Source: Thalassia testudinum (taxonomy: Eukaryota; Streptophyta; Magnoliopsida; Alismatales; Hydrocharitaceae). Taken from it: a stretch of DNA of 64,000 bases. The stretch spans positions 66,714,501 to 66,778,500 of the forward strand of contig JAZHRO010000003.1 in the NCBI GenBank assembly GCA_037157565.1. The letters run 5' to 3'. A program made the translations under genes and the position numbers. Of this stretch, positions 20,901 through 32,895 are shown piece after piece. The number at the start of each line of letters is the position of its first letter. The stretch's first letter is position 1. A model generated the notes under the pieces. That model was not told the origin of the DNA, did not search any database, and saw only the letters and a program-made list of their open reading frames with translations.

Positions 20901-22563
20901 TGATGTAAACACATTTACACTACTTAAAATGTCTATTTATGCATGTTCTTAAGCATAGGATTGCATTTCATGATATAAATATTGCATTACATGCATCATC
21001 TTGCATTTAGAGTAGTTTGAATAAAATGGAGGTTAATTGTCTCCTTTTATGTGCTTGGACAGGGCAAATATTTTATCGGGGCCTCGGATCAAAGATCCAA
21101 CCGTATGGATATGATCAGGGCGACGATTGGAGTTCAACGACTCCAAGATCGCCCTAATCAGGCATCCGTAGCATCAGATAGAGACCGGGGAACCCTAGAA
21201 GATCAAGGGCCAGGATGGTGTAAATCCGCACTTCAGATGAAAAATCCGACCACACGGATGAATTCGGATCGACGATCGCAGCCGAACGACACAAAAATCA
21301 AGTCAATCCGACATCCGTGGCACCATCTACAACTTCCAGAAGATGGACGGCCAAGATAGCGCCACGTGGCGCCATCCCAGCCGCCCAATCGGCCGCAGGA
21401 GTCCTGTGAAGACCACGCAACGTCTCCTCTCCGCCGTTGGATCTCGATCCAACGGCTGCGGTCGCGCGCGTTTAAAAACGTCCGCGCGACCATTTCGCCG
21501 CGTAGCGCAGCGGCTACGCAGCCGCGGCCGAAGCGGAGGTCGCGGGTTCGAGCCGCGGAGAGGGGGGCGAAGGCGCGGGCGAGCGGGCGCGCACGAGCGT
21601 CGGATGAAGATCCAACGGCTGCGCGCGCCCGATAGCGCCGACGCGCAATTGGACGCCCTGGTGGGCGCGCGATCGCACGCGGGCGGCGCGCTACGCAGCG
21701 GGCGCGGGCGCGATCTAAGCCGTCCGATCTCGCGATCGGACGGCTGAGACGACGCGGACGTGCGTCTGCGTTACGCGCGCAGGCCAGCCGAGCGGGCGCG
21801 CGTGGCGCGGCGGCGACGGCGACGGCGGGGCTTTAGCGACAGTTTTATCCGTCACTAAAGACCCCTTATTTATTATTTTGAAGATGTAATGTCCATTTTG
21901 CCCCCACTCCTTGCAACTATAAAAGGAGACCCCCTCCATACGAAATTTTTATCCCTTCCTTCTCCTCTCTACCTCTCCAAAGCTCAAGAGAAGCTTGTCC
22001 CACACCCGGGATGCCTCTCGCGAGATAAAGTCCAAATTTTCGTCCCCCTTCGGAAGTGGATCCCGCGACGACGACGGCGTGCTGCTTCGTTCCCGTTCTT
22101 CTGCTTCGTCCTCCTTCGTCCCGCCTCGTTCTCCTTCGTCCAGGCGTCGTTCCGTTCGGCTCGTCCTCCAAGCGACCGTCGAGGAGGATAACTTCTCTCT
22201 CCCATTCTTATTTACAGCTTTTCTAGTGTAGAATTTTCCTGCTTTATAGTGTAATTGATTTCCCGCTTTCTAGTGTAACTTTAATTTCGTTTGCTTGTAT
22301 AAACAATTGAAATATTGAATGCATGTTCTCTTTCTCTCTCTCTCTCTCAATTTGATAGCTCCATTGTAATTATTTCGCCTTGTTTATCAAAAATCCTAAA
22401 AAAACATAATTGCGAATATAGATCAACGTAGCCTCCCTGAGTTCGACCCGGAATTCTTATTTCGGTATAAATCTTATTTGTTGAACACGAATCCTTCGCT
22501 TTCGAACTACAACGACGGGTTTTCCAAAACCAAACACGTTAGCGTAGATTCTCGCGCTCAACA
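20901..22563 (+). repeat. Element B 3' LTR
   Basis: Identical to 14988-16650 except at 21574 and 21841. It is followed by target duplication GTGGC. TATA at 21918-21926, tRNA-like boxes at 21503-21513 and 21544-21554. Confidence 0.96.
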
Positions 22564-22568
22564 GTGGC

Positions 22569-23940
22569 TCTGAAATGGAGGTAAGAAGGCAGAGATGATC
22601 TGCTACTGGAATGGAGGTGGGAGGATGGCTCCAAGGTGACCTATGAATGCGGATGGTAAGATAGAGGAATATTTGGTGCGGCAGAGGTTTGCTACATTAA
22701 CAGGAGCCTTGGGAGCATGAGAGTAGGCTCTAATGGAGCATTGGTAGGCTCGATAGAGCTTAGGAGTAGGTGGGAGTAGGGTAGGTAGAGATGAAGAGGA
22801 ATGGGGGGTGTAGGGGCATTTATATAGTGGAGGGAAGAAGAGCATCCTACGTACTGGCATTCAGCAATAGCTACAAGCATCACTAAAGGCCATTCAAGCT
22901 GTTGCCAAAAGATCCACGCCTCTTCAATGCCTTAGCTGGCGTACGCACTACATAGGCCATTTAGTGACAGCTACAAGTGTAACTAAAGGCCTACTCTTCT
23001 GTCCTTGTAAATCCCGCGCCCAACACTCACACCCGTAGCTGTCATAGGTGTAATGGTCATCGGTCGTTAGATCAGCCATGGACGGCTGTGATTGCGAGAA
23101 TAGAGTGCACTCCTACCAGCGTTTGAAATTCGCACCATTGGCGCGTGCGTCGGCAGCCAACGGGTGAGGCACCGCACGGTCGAGGCATGTAGGCAGATCA
23201 TGCGCACTCTGATTTGAATTGTGCGCCTCGCACGATTGTGAAAATCAGACGGCGGGCAATCCTCTTGGTCTAAATAAATGCACGCCCCAGATGGCATGCA
23301 TGTGATCTGGCATGCGCCTTCGCATTGGTGGGCGACGTTGGATCGAGCTTGGGGAATTTTGATTGCTCGGTTGCAATCGGGTGGTCTTATTACAGCTTGC
23401 ACTGTAGTGGGTGTGGCGCATCCCGGCTCGATCTCACGCTCGCTCTTTGAGAGCACTCATCCTCACCATTGCGCCATGTCTGGAAGTGTGCTGTGAAGAA
23501 GAATTGTGGCCGCATGGTGAGGGTAGCCTCTCAGCTATTGGATTTTCATCCAACGGCTGAGATCACTCGATGGGCAGCCATTGGAGATGTGGCGGGAGGC
23601 TTTAGGTGTTCCAAATGGTGCCACATGGCAACATCTAGACCGTCCACCCTTCATTACTTGAAGAGGATGCCACGGTGCTTGGATCGAGGTGATTTCTACG
23701 TTGTCGAACTTCGATCATCGCTACAGATCCATCCAAATGGTCAGATTTTTCATCCGAAGTTCGTAAGGACATCACATTGCCTTTTGCCCATATAAAATGA
23801 AGGAATTAATATGCAAAACATACAACTATCCTAAATGCCATGCAACGGATGTTATGCAATATTTATAACATGATATGCAATGATAACCCTAGGAACTACC
23901 ATAAATAAGCAATTTATCATGAATTCATGTGTGTTTACTA
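22569..23940 (-). repeat. Element E 3' LTR, U3-side piece
   Basis: Matches 54362-55715. On the minus strand it opens TAGTAAACACACATGAATTC. It contains TATATAAA (plus 22819-22826), both hairpin copies and the ATCCAACGGC palindrome. Confidence 0.88.
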
Positions 23941-23971
23941 TACCCCCATGCTTACTTTTTTCTAGTCCCCA
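23941..23971 (-). other. Element E 3' polypurine tract region
   Basis: On the minus strand CTGGGGACTAGAAAAAAGTA then AGCATGGGGGTA, abutting the 3' LTR. Confidence 0.8.
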
Positions 23972-25308
23972 GGAAAATTAACCTAAAGGCTTTGTATAAA
24001 AGTAGAATTAGGATTCAAGTATTTAGGCAAAATTCATTGATTGCTTTAGAAAATCTCAACCCCAAGACCTAATTACAAAAACTCAACAGTGCCTAAGTGT
24101 CTGCCAGAATGTTGACCATCCAAGCTGTCGCCTTATTTGAGAAGAGGAAATTTTTTTCTTATTTTTCTTCTTTTCTAATTTTTTTGTAGTTTTGGAGTTT
24201 AAGAGTTCCGGGATACTTTTTACCGCTACTCGACCTACCCAAGACTCGAAAAGGACTCTAAGTGCTAAGCATCTTGTGAAAATAGTGAAAGACTCACTAG
24301 GCAACCATTGAAACGCACTTCGAGTTTCTACTACCATAGGTGACCTTGCCTTGAGGTTTATCTTTTCTAATGGTAGCCTTCTCCCTACTTTTATTTATGG
24401 GGTCAGCATAAGGGTGAACCTAGTGTATATCTCCCCAGTTTATTCTACTTCCCCATTTCTTCCCTAAGCATTTTGGGAGTTATTGTACATTTTTTTTTTG
24501 TGAGCTAAGTTCTAGACAACCAGCCAATGGGTTGTTACCTACGACAACTTACCAGCCATACTCGTGTAGTGAAGTGTGGTTTTATTTTTTTTTCTCCTTT
24601 TTCTTTTTTTTCTTTTTTTTATGTAGGTGACTTTCCTGATCTAAGATTTACCTAAACGCAGTACAATGAAAATGGCCTTGTGACTAGGCTCTAGACAACC
24701 AACCGATGAGCTGTTATCACTAACAACTTCCCAACCATAGCACCCTAGATAGTTCATTAGCTACCCAATTTTGGAAGAAACCACCGACAAGTGAGTCAGT
24801 GCAAAAAAAAGTGTGTAGAGGCTTAGGCTTGAAGTCCCCCCAAATCAGAGGGTGGGTTGATAACTCGCATACTTATCATCCTAATTTATTTACCAACTTA
24901 AAATGAATTTTAATTGGCGAGGACTCGAGACTAAATCCACATTCGAGTAGAAACTCGGGCTAATTAAGCCCGAAGACCTGAAGAGTCTAAGTACTCAGGT
25001 CTTAAAGTACCAATTCCTAAAGTTTGCAACTCCAAATGCCTATGTTCTCATCTCCTAATTCTAATTTCTTTTAATAGAATTTAAAAGAAATAGGAAATTA
25101 CTATTACAACTGACAAAAAGATTATAAGATATTTTTACCCCCCCATGCTTATCTATTGCAATGTCCTCATTGTTAAAAATGAAAGCATGCAGGAGAGTAG
25201 AAGTAGAAGAATAGCACCTGGTTTCCGTGAGATTCTGGTCAGCTTGGAACAATCTTTACATGTGCTGAGCTTAGTGCCTTCAGTTGGGCGATGATCGGCC
25301 AGCGGTAG
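23972..25308 (-). other. Element E 3' non-coding region
   Basis: Minus strand, in order: the motif AACTGAAGGCACTAAGCTCA (~25267-25288), immediately after pol; ATGAGGACATTGCAATAGAT with the G-run (25138-25174); two GGTTGTC...-type 55-nt repeats (24688-24740, 24508-24560); and A-rich tracts (T-rich on plus, ~24580-24620 and 24150-24190). No envelope-like ORF. Confidence 0.65.
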
Positions 25309-27334
25309 TTATGGCAAGCTAAGAGAAACCTTGTCCGAGATGGGTTCAGGGAGCACATGGTCAACAAAGGGTTTGAGACGTTGTTCGTTGACCTTGAAGA
25401 TATTACCCGTCTTTAGGTCAGAGATTTCGATGGCCCCGTTAGGGAAAATCCGCTCAATAACAAACGTGCTGCCCCACTTAGAACTGAGCTTTCCGAGGAA
25501 AAGCTTCAATCAAGAATCGAAAAGCCAGACCTTCTGATTCGGCTCAAAGCTCTTACGTGAAATCATCTAGTCATGCAGAGCTTTAGTCCTTGCCTTATAG
25601 ATTCTGGCATTTTCATAAACATCATTTCGAAGCTCCTCCAATTCAGATAGTTAGAGTTTCTTGGTTTTCCTAGCCAACTCAATGTCAAAATTACATTTCC
25701 TGATGACCCAAAATGCCCAGTGTTCAAGTTCTACAGCTAAGTGACACGCCTTACCAAACACTAGATCGAACAGAGACATACCAATAGGCATTTTGTATGT
25801 CATACGGTAAGCTCAAAGAGCATCATCTAGCTTTTGGGTCCAATCCTTCCTATCTGGCCTAACGATTTTCTGTAAAATGTTTTTGATCTCCCGATTGGAG
25901 ACCTCGGCTTGTCCATTCGTTTGAGGATGGTAAGGTGTGGAAATATGATGATTCACCCCATATTTCCCCAGTAAATTCCAAAACTAGGCATAAGTGAAAT
26001 GTGTGCCACGATCACTGATAATTGCTCTAGGAACCCCGAACTAACTAAAGATATTTTTCTTCACAAAATCGATGGCCACTTGTGGACGTTCAACCGAGTA
26101 GGAATTGCCTCAATCCATTTGGATACATAATCAACAGTGACCAAAGTATACTAGTGTCCAAATGAAGGAGGGAAGGGTCCCAAAAAGTCAATGCCCCAAA
26201 TGTCAGAAATTTCGATGGAAAGAATTGTGTTCAGGGGCATCATATCTCTCCTAGCCATGTTCCCGAGTGTCTGGCATTGGGTGCATGACTTTGAGAATTC
26301 TTGGGCATCCTTAAATAATGGCGGCCAATAGAATTCGGATTGCAAGATTTTTGCTATCGTCTTTCTAGGAAAGTGTCCACCACACGTAGATGTGTGGCAG
26401 AACTCAAGAATGCTATGGAACTCGATTTTCGGGACGCATCGACGAATAATCTGGTCTACGTCGATGTGATACAGCTCGATATCATCCTAAAAATAATATT
26501 TGGCCTCAGACACAAGTCTATCCCATTGTTGTTTGGTTCGATCTTGAGAATTTAACCAATAGGCAAATAGTTGACAATATTCGCAAACCAGGGGGTTCGG
26601 ATACCCGAGACTGTAAGGATAGCATCAGATAGAAAAAAATCAAAGATCGGGACATCCGGATGAGGAGAATCAATTAGGATTCTGGAGAGGTGATCTGCCA
26701 CTACATTTTGTGCCCTAGCTTTATCCCTGATTTCAAGATCGAATTCTTCAAGCAGCAGAATCAAGCGAATAAGCTGAGGTTTGGCATCCTTCTTGGCTAA
26801 GAGATGTTTCAAGGCCGAGTGGTCGGTATAGACGATGACACGAGAACCTAACAAATAAGCCTTGAATTTTTCTAAAGTGAAAATTATGGCTGGCAATTCT
26901 TTTTCAGTAATGGTGTAGTTCCTCTAGGCCTCGTCGAGAGTCTTGCTAGTGTAGTAAATAACAGAGCGCTTTTTCTCAATCTTTTGACCTAGGACAACCC
27001 CAACGGCATATCAGATGTGTCAGCCATAATCTCAAATGCGGCTGTCCAAATTGGTGGTTGCAACACTGGGGCATAGGTGATTGCCATTTTTAGTAAATCA
27101 AATTCCTTACGGCATGATTCATCAAATTTGAATGGCGTGTCATTGGCCAGAAGGTTAGTCAAGGGCCGAACAACCTTCGAGAAATCCTTAATGAATCTTC
27201 TGTAAAAAACACATGCACAAGGAAAGAGCAGATCTGTTTTACGGATGTGGGTGGAGGAAGTCTAGAGATAGCATCCACCTTAGCTTTATAAACTTCAATA
27301 CCCCAACTAGAGAACACATGACCCAGGACAATGC
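25309..27334 (-). pseudogene. Element E pol 3' part: end of RT, RNase H, integrase
   Basis: Continues the RT frame cut at 50181: the joined reading passes from FMTQE to GIVLGHVFSS, which confirms C as an insertion. RNase H at ~27050-26550 keeps VYTDHSALKHLL and VVADHLSR. The integrase zinc region has FYWPPLFKDAQEF and CTQCQTLGNMARRDMMP, then WGIDFLGPF. The C-terminal domain (GAIEISDLKTGNIFKVNEQR) ends at 25309. Multiple stops and frameshifts, so inactive. Confidence 0.85.
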
Positions 27335-27566
27335 CTTCCTGATAAACACCAGTTTATCATCATTTTTATGCATTAAAACAAACCTAGCTCTTAGGATTTT
27401 ACTCCGTAAACGGGTTTTTGGGTTGTATTTAGGCATAAATTAGATTAGGCATGCATTACATTTTTTGTTGTCTTTTTAATATGTTTTTGTGAGTGTTAGG
27501 GATGTACAAACATACAGATCCCTAAAACCATAGCACTCAAGAAGGCAAATGGTGAAGGAGAAGCCT

Positions 27567-28321
27567 AGACTAGCTAGAACTCAGCTTGATCCAGCTCACC
27601 ACAGCTGGAACCTAGCTGACTTGAACTAGCGTTAGCTCATCCCAGCTCCATTCAGCTAATCTCAGCTGAATGGCAGCTCAAGAGAGTTCATCTTAGCTCA
27701 CCCTAGCTCAAGCCAGCTTAGATCCAACTCAACTTAATTGAGTCTAGCTCATCCCTGCTCCCACTAGTCCATAGGGAGCTCTAGCTAACTCAGCTAAGTT
27801 GCCAGGAGTTCACCCCAGCTCAGATCTAGCTACATCCAGCTCCACTCAACTCCAGCCAGCTGAAGAAGAACTCATCCTAGCTCAGGAAGCTCAAGTCCAG
27901 CTCCCAGGGACTTAGCTTAGCTAAACTCAGTTGAGCTAAGCTACCTTAGCTGCCTCAACCAGCTTGATTCTCCTTGGGAGCACCAAACCTAGCACACCTC
28001 TACTCATTATGGTTGAAGCTAGCTTACTTTAGCTTGGCTTAGCTGCTAGAAAAGAATTAGCAAGCTAAGCTAGTTAGAGTAGCTCCATGCCATCCTCTTC
28101 AGCAGCAGCTAGCTCCAGCTCCAGCTCTAGACTTCTCCTCCTCAGCTCCCCCCTCCAAACCCTAGCTCCAACACCTTCTCCTCTACTCCACCTTTAGCAA
28201 AGCTAGCTTAGCTTAGCTTAACTTAGCTTAGCTTAGCTAGCAACCAGCTCCTTGGCCATCCAACACCTTCAAATTCAACCCTAGCTAGCTCCACCAACTT
28301 AAGCCTACCTAAGCTAGCTAC
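27567..28321. repeat. AGCT-dense tract in C 5' LTR
   Basis: I count about 55 AGCT tetranucleotides in ~755 bp; random sequence would give about 3. Most sit in TAGCTCA, CCAGCTC or TAGCTTAGCT contexts with irregular spacing, so it is not a simple tandem repeat. Equivalent tracts at 48140-48900 (3' LTR) and ~10000-10720 (solo LTR G, reverse). Confidence 0.85.
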
Positions 28322-28331
28322 CCTACTCAAG

Positions 28332-28559
28332 TTGGCGCCACCTCCTAGCCACCCCATCACCCCATTATCACCACCAAAAGACACTACAAGTTGGCACCAA
28401 AAAATACCCCTAACCACCTCTATTTTGGCGCCAACTTTCGGCCCTTGATCCACCCTACACCTACCCACATAATCCATCCTAGCCATCCACCTAACCCTCC
28501 TTCTAGAATCCTTCTTGGCGCCAACTTAGACCCTCTTCTAGAAGCCATTTTGGCACCAA
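28332..28559. promoter_or_regulatory. Cluster of TTGGCGCCAA palindromes upstream of the C promoter
   Basis: TTGGCGCCAC at 28332, TTGGCGCCAA at 28425-28434 and 28515-28524, and decayed TTGGCACCAA near 28391 and 28550. The 3' LTR has perfect copies at 48962-48971, 48996-49005 and 49121-49130. They resemble the E2F core TTTSSCGC (known family of S-phase regulators) as well as the PBS start. Factor binding is inferred only. Confidence 0.45.
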
Positions 28560-28705
28560 AATCAAGGGGTGTCAACCACCATAGACACCCCTTAGGTGTC
28601 CCTTAAGGTGGATCCAAGCACCCTTGGCCATTAGATCCTTAACCACCTCCATCTCCCCATCCTAGCCATCCATTTCAAGGGTCACCTTAACCTGCCATCC
28701 TACCC

Positions 28706-28714
28706 TATAAAAAG
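28706..28714 (+). promoter_or_regulatory. TATA box, element C 5' LTR
   Basis: TATAAAAAG in the context CTACCCTATAAAAAGACC. The copy in the 3' LTR is at 49277-49285. Confidence 0.75.
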
Positions 28715-29589
28715 ACCACTACCCACCACCATTCAAGGAAATCTTGGCTAGCAAATTCACTCTCATATTCCACCTAGAAGCCCACATCCAAGAGAGAAGA
28801 AGAAGAAGAAGATTAAAGGGATATTCTGTCCCCTTGGTGCCTTCCCCTCTTCCCTTCTCTCTTGGGTCACACCAGCCAAAGGAGAAGCCAGGCAAGGAAT
28901 ATCTTTGGAGGAGATCTTGAAGGTGTTCCACGCCACCTTGGAGGAGTTTTTGAGGGTGGTGCACGCCCACCCCTTGGAGAGAGCATTGAAGGTGGAAGGA
29001 GAAGAAGGAGGCTCTCTTTTCAAGCCAAGGAACAGCTAGGCTTGGAGCAAGAAGACTCCCTTCTTCACCAAATTTTGCAAGAGGATTAGTGTTTCTTTAT
29101 TATCTTCTAATTTTTTTTTAGTTCTTGTAGAAGCATTCCTCTACTTGTCCTTGAAAAGAACACTAATTCTAGTCAATTAAATTGCCTTCTTTTAGCTTTT
29201 TATTGCAATTGTTACTTTTGGTTCGAGCACTTGTTTCACCTCTTCTTCCTAATTACTCTAGGCCTCCACTTTCTTAGAGTGAGCTTAGGAAGAAGGTATT
29301 TCTATCTTTTAAATTTTAGTTAAGCAATTGTGGGTGTTAGTACTTTCCGTTACAATTAGCATTTTGCCCTCATCTTTTCAAAACAAAAAAAATTACATAT
29401 TTAAAATACCAAAAAGAAAGTTGAGATGTGTTTTTAGCAAGAGAATTGGATTGTAATTTTTGCCTCCTTGGACGACCCTAGATACTCCCCTATCTAGGTT
29501 TATAAATTTAAAAGCGTATGCGAATTCGCGTGTTACAACGACGTTGAAAACCTGCTTTTACAAATCACGCGTATTTCGCTATCACCTTT

Positions 29590-29607
29590 TGGCACCGTTG
29601 CTGGGGA
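29590..29607 (+). other. Element C primer-binding site (tRNA-Asp type)
   Basis: TGGCACCGTTGCTGGGGA, two transitions from the tRNA-Asp complement, five bases after the LTR. Confidence 0.87.
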
Positions 29608-31276
29608 GGCAAGGCTTTGCATTAATTAATTTTCTCTTGCTTGAAGTGGATCTCATCCCCTTCTCTTTCTTTCTTTTGTGTGTGCAGGAATTACAGCGGG
29701 AAGGCGGGAATTTGGAAGCGAGAGCTCAAAGTTCCTTTTCTTCCCGCAAAATTCAGGTTGGTTCCTCTTTCTGGTCACATAATTAATTAAAACTACAAAA
29801 AACATATTAAACTTGGCTTTCAGGATCCTAGAAAATTTAATTAAGTGGAGTGGTGCCCATATAAAATCCATTGTTTACTTGAATGCTTCTTTATCACCAC
29901 TCCATTGCAAGTATTGGTGTTCTGTTTTTCGAGTCCAGATTTCTATCCGGACTTGAAAAATCGATTCCTAACACCATAGGCCTCCAAAAATCATAAAATT
30001 TCATACAGTGATTCCCAATTAAGTTTGAAATATCTGTTCCAAATTTTAGATAAATCAGATTTGTATTTAGTTTTGAAAAATTCGTGGATTGCAGAGGGAT
30101 CACACCCTCTAATCTTCCTGTTTCACTACTATCCGCGAATTTTTTAAATTTTTATACTCGTCAAATTTTTGTGAAATTTATTTTGCTGGAATCCTTGTAA
30201 AATTTTACACATCACATAAAATCACAATAATTTTCCGAGGTCGGTGGTAATACTGAAAAGTCCACAATACCCACGGGTATCATTTTTGGACTTTAACACC
30301 AGTACAATTAAAAATTCAAAACAAATATCAAACAAATTCCTAAAATCTTACAAAAATCTTTTTTGGAATCCTTGTTTGATTTCACTCAAGGCAGTGGTGT
30401 TGGTTGCATTGATTGGACCACTATCTATTCAGAAAGCCTAAAAATAACTCATTAGTAGTTAAATTTCTTTCTTAGGGACAATTGGCTTAGGGTTTCTTTC
30501 TTTCTCTTTAGAGACGCAATTTAAAGGAAATATACAATCACCCATACAACCTGTCTTTCCTTTGATTGTGAACTTTCAAACTTGTTTGAAAACTTAACGA
30601 GAAAAACCCTAAAACATATTTAATTAAATCAAATCCTAAAAGACAAAAATACAGAAAAATTGTGTGACAACTTGATTTTCATTGCAGCCTCTCCAATTCC
30701 TACACACACACAAAAAAATCAAAGTAACAGGGCAACATCCCAATAAATGACCTCCACATTCCGTGTGCACTATAGCATCCTAGACCTAATTAAAATTTGT
30801 AGCAACTTGACCACTAAGGCTTTATCAACTTAGGCTTGCTATTTAGGTCTTAAGTTTTCTTTAGTTAGTACCAATTCTGTCATCTATATCTGGTGTTCAG
30901 GCTGAGGGGTCGTGTCAAACGACCAGGCGCGGGTTTGTACAAGCACCTGGGGTTTTCCCTGGGAAACGTTTGGGCCCAAACCTCCCTTTAAGCAACTTGG
31001 CCAGATTTGTTGATAGAACAGGTATTCACTATTGACTACTTATTTCCTATATAGACCAAGTCTTAGGTTATTATTAGGGAGTCACATTAAGTTAGGTCTA
31101 GTTTGGTTTGTTTGAATTGCACACTTTCTCTAATCTCTTTCTCTTCTCCTCCCCTCCAATTCTTCCAAGTAGTGCATGCATGGGCGACGGTCCCAAAAAC
31201 CACACCTCGAGGGACCATCTGATTTTGCCCCCACAGCAGGAAATCATTGTTTTCTTCCCCCTCCTCTTCTAAAATA
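29608..31276 (+). other. Element C leader
   Basis: AT-rich and non-coding. A 3' splice-like TGTGTGTGCAG lies at ~29688. The GTGTCAAACGACC module with a GC-rich flank is at 30899-30990. A degenerate acceptor-like TTTGAATTGCAC is near 31115. Confidence 0.55.
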
Positions 31277-32895
31277 ATGGAAAACCCAGGAAGCTGTCAA
31301 ACAAATTATGTTTCCACTTCTAACCCGTCAGCCGACCCACAAGCTGACTTCACCCTCCATCATCTTCCTAACTTGGAGCAACCAGAAAAACCAGTAGGGC
31401 CAGGTGGCCCTCCAATTGTAACCCAAAATACAAATCCCTTTGCATTAATGGTCGACCATTTGGCTCGACTACAACAAAATCAAGAAGATCTAGCTTGGAC
31501 TATCACGAACCTAGCTAATCAAGGACAAAATCCACCACCTCGCCAATAGCCTGTCGTTCCTCTTAAGGATTTCTATGATCCTTCCAATTATGAGGAAAGA
31601 CCAGGGGTGGTCATACCACAAGGGGATTTCGAGATTAAACCAGCCATTCTAAACCTTATCAAGCATTTTCTTGGTCTTCTAAGGGAGGACCCTTTTTGTC
31701 ATCTCGAGGAATTAACTATCCTCGCTCAAACCACTTGTTCCTGCAATGTGCAGGAAGACGTGTGGTTAATGAGACTCTTTCCTCTCTCTCTTAAAGACAA
31801 AGCATCGCATTGGTTTAGAACGGTTGGGCACCCTATTACCACATGGCCCCAATTAAAAAGTGCTTTTCTTAAAAAAAAATTTTCGATCGGTCGAATGAAT
31901 GCATTAAGAAGATCCATAACGACCTTTCAACAAAAAATTGGTGAACCCCTCCACGAAGCCTGGGAAAGATTTCAGGAACTTCTAAGAAGTTGTCCCCACC
32001 ACGAAATTCCACAATGGCAGTTAGTGCAAATCTTCTATCATGGATTAGAAGATCAATTGAAACGATTTGTGGATGCCTCATGTGGAGGCAATTTTCTTAA
32101 CAAAGACGCCAAAAGTGCCTATCTTCGCTTTGAAGAAATGAGTGAAAACTCGTTTAACATGACTTCAATGGACGCTTTTGGCAGATCACAAAACCCCAGA
32201 CACGAAGTCCATGAAATTGACTCCAAATCCACCTCTGTTCCAGTCACGCAAGATGATCTATATATGCTAGCTCAATGACTGGACCAGATGCAAATTCACC
32301 AAAAGAAAATGGAAGAAAAGCTCGCAAACAAACAAGCTCCACACGTCCACTCTCCACACACTAACCCCCCCACATTCTCCGAAGAGAAAATCTACACAAT
32401 ATTGATGCCACATCTGCTGGCCAGCAATTTCCGACTGATTTCCCACAAGATTTGACTAGGAATTTTGATCAAAATATTTTTGATCCAACCTCGGAAAATA
32501 TCTATGCTCTCCAGGAGCAATTTAGAAACCCCTCCAACACTTCCAATCAAAACTGGAGGACTAACCCAAATCACTCCTGGAAAAACCTGAATCCGATTCC
32601 TTTTCCCAAACAAAACTATTTTGGGAATTATGGGCAACCTATGTATCAACCTGGACCATCCCAGAATGATATTAATAATCAGGTCATGAAAACTCTGCAA
32701 GGAATGGAGACTCAAATGACAGAAGTAACCCGCATGATTACTAACTTGAAACACCAAGTTAAGGTTACTCCTGATCATCGACCTATTGGGAATTTAGCTT
32801 CCCAACCCATGCCCAACCCAAATAATCAAAGGAATCAATTCCAAGGTGGATATCCCAGTCAACCCATTATTGGGGGAAATCGTAGATCGCATTTT
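31277..32895 (+). pseudogene. Element C gag
   Basis: Athila-type gag from ATG 31277 (MENPGSCQTN). A Pro-rich N-terminus precedes the capsid-like region: WLMRLFPLSLKDKASHWF, AFLKKKFSIGRMNAL, WERFQELLRSCPHHEIPQWQ, CGGNF. The Asn/Pro-rich C-terminus includes GNYGQPMYQPGPSQN. Defects: TAG at 31547, TGA at 32276 and a frame change near 32440. No CCHC knuckle is visible. Element D cuts it at 32895, and the polyprotein resumes at 42451. Confidence 0.87.

Larger units (their letters stand above)
14988..22563 (+). mobile_element. Element B: young, complete non-autonomous LTR retrotransposon
   Basis: 7576 bp with LTRs 14988-16650 and 20901-22563, both 1663 bp with no indels. By eye I find two mismatches: 15661 t versus 21574 c, and 15928 g versus 21841 a. 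Perfect TSD GTGGC at 14983-14987 and 22564-22568. PBS, leader, one intact ORF and PPT are all present. There is no gag or pol, so it must be mobilised in trans. The 0.12% divergence marks it as the most recent insertion visible here. It sits in the 3' LTR of E, a relative of its likely helper. Confidence 0.97.
27340..29584 (+). repeat. Element C 5' LTR
   Basis: Starts TGATAAACACCAGTTTATCA and ends TTCGCTATCA. Segments in order: AGCT-dense tract, TTGGCGCCAA palindromes, TATA at 28706, three imperfect ~45-bp tandem units built on CCTTGGAGGAG and TTGAAGGTGG (28905-29000), and a U5 with the GACGACCCTAGATAC phrase. Confidence 0.93.
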
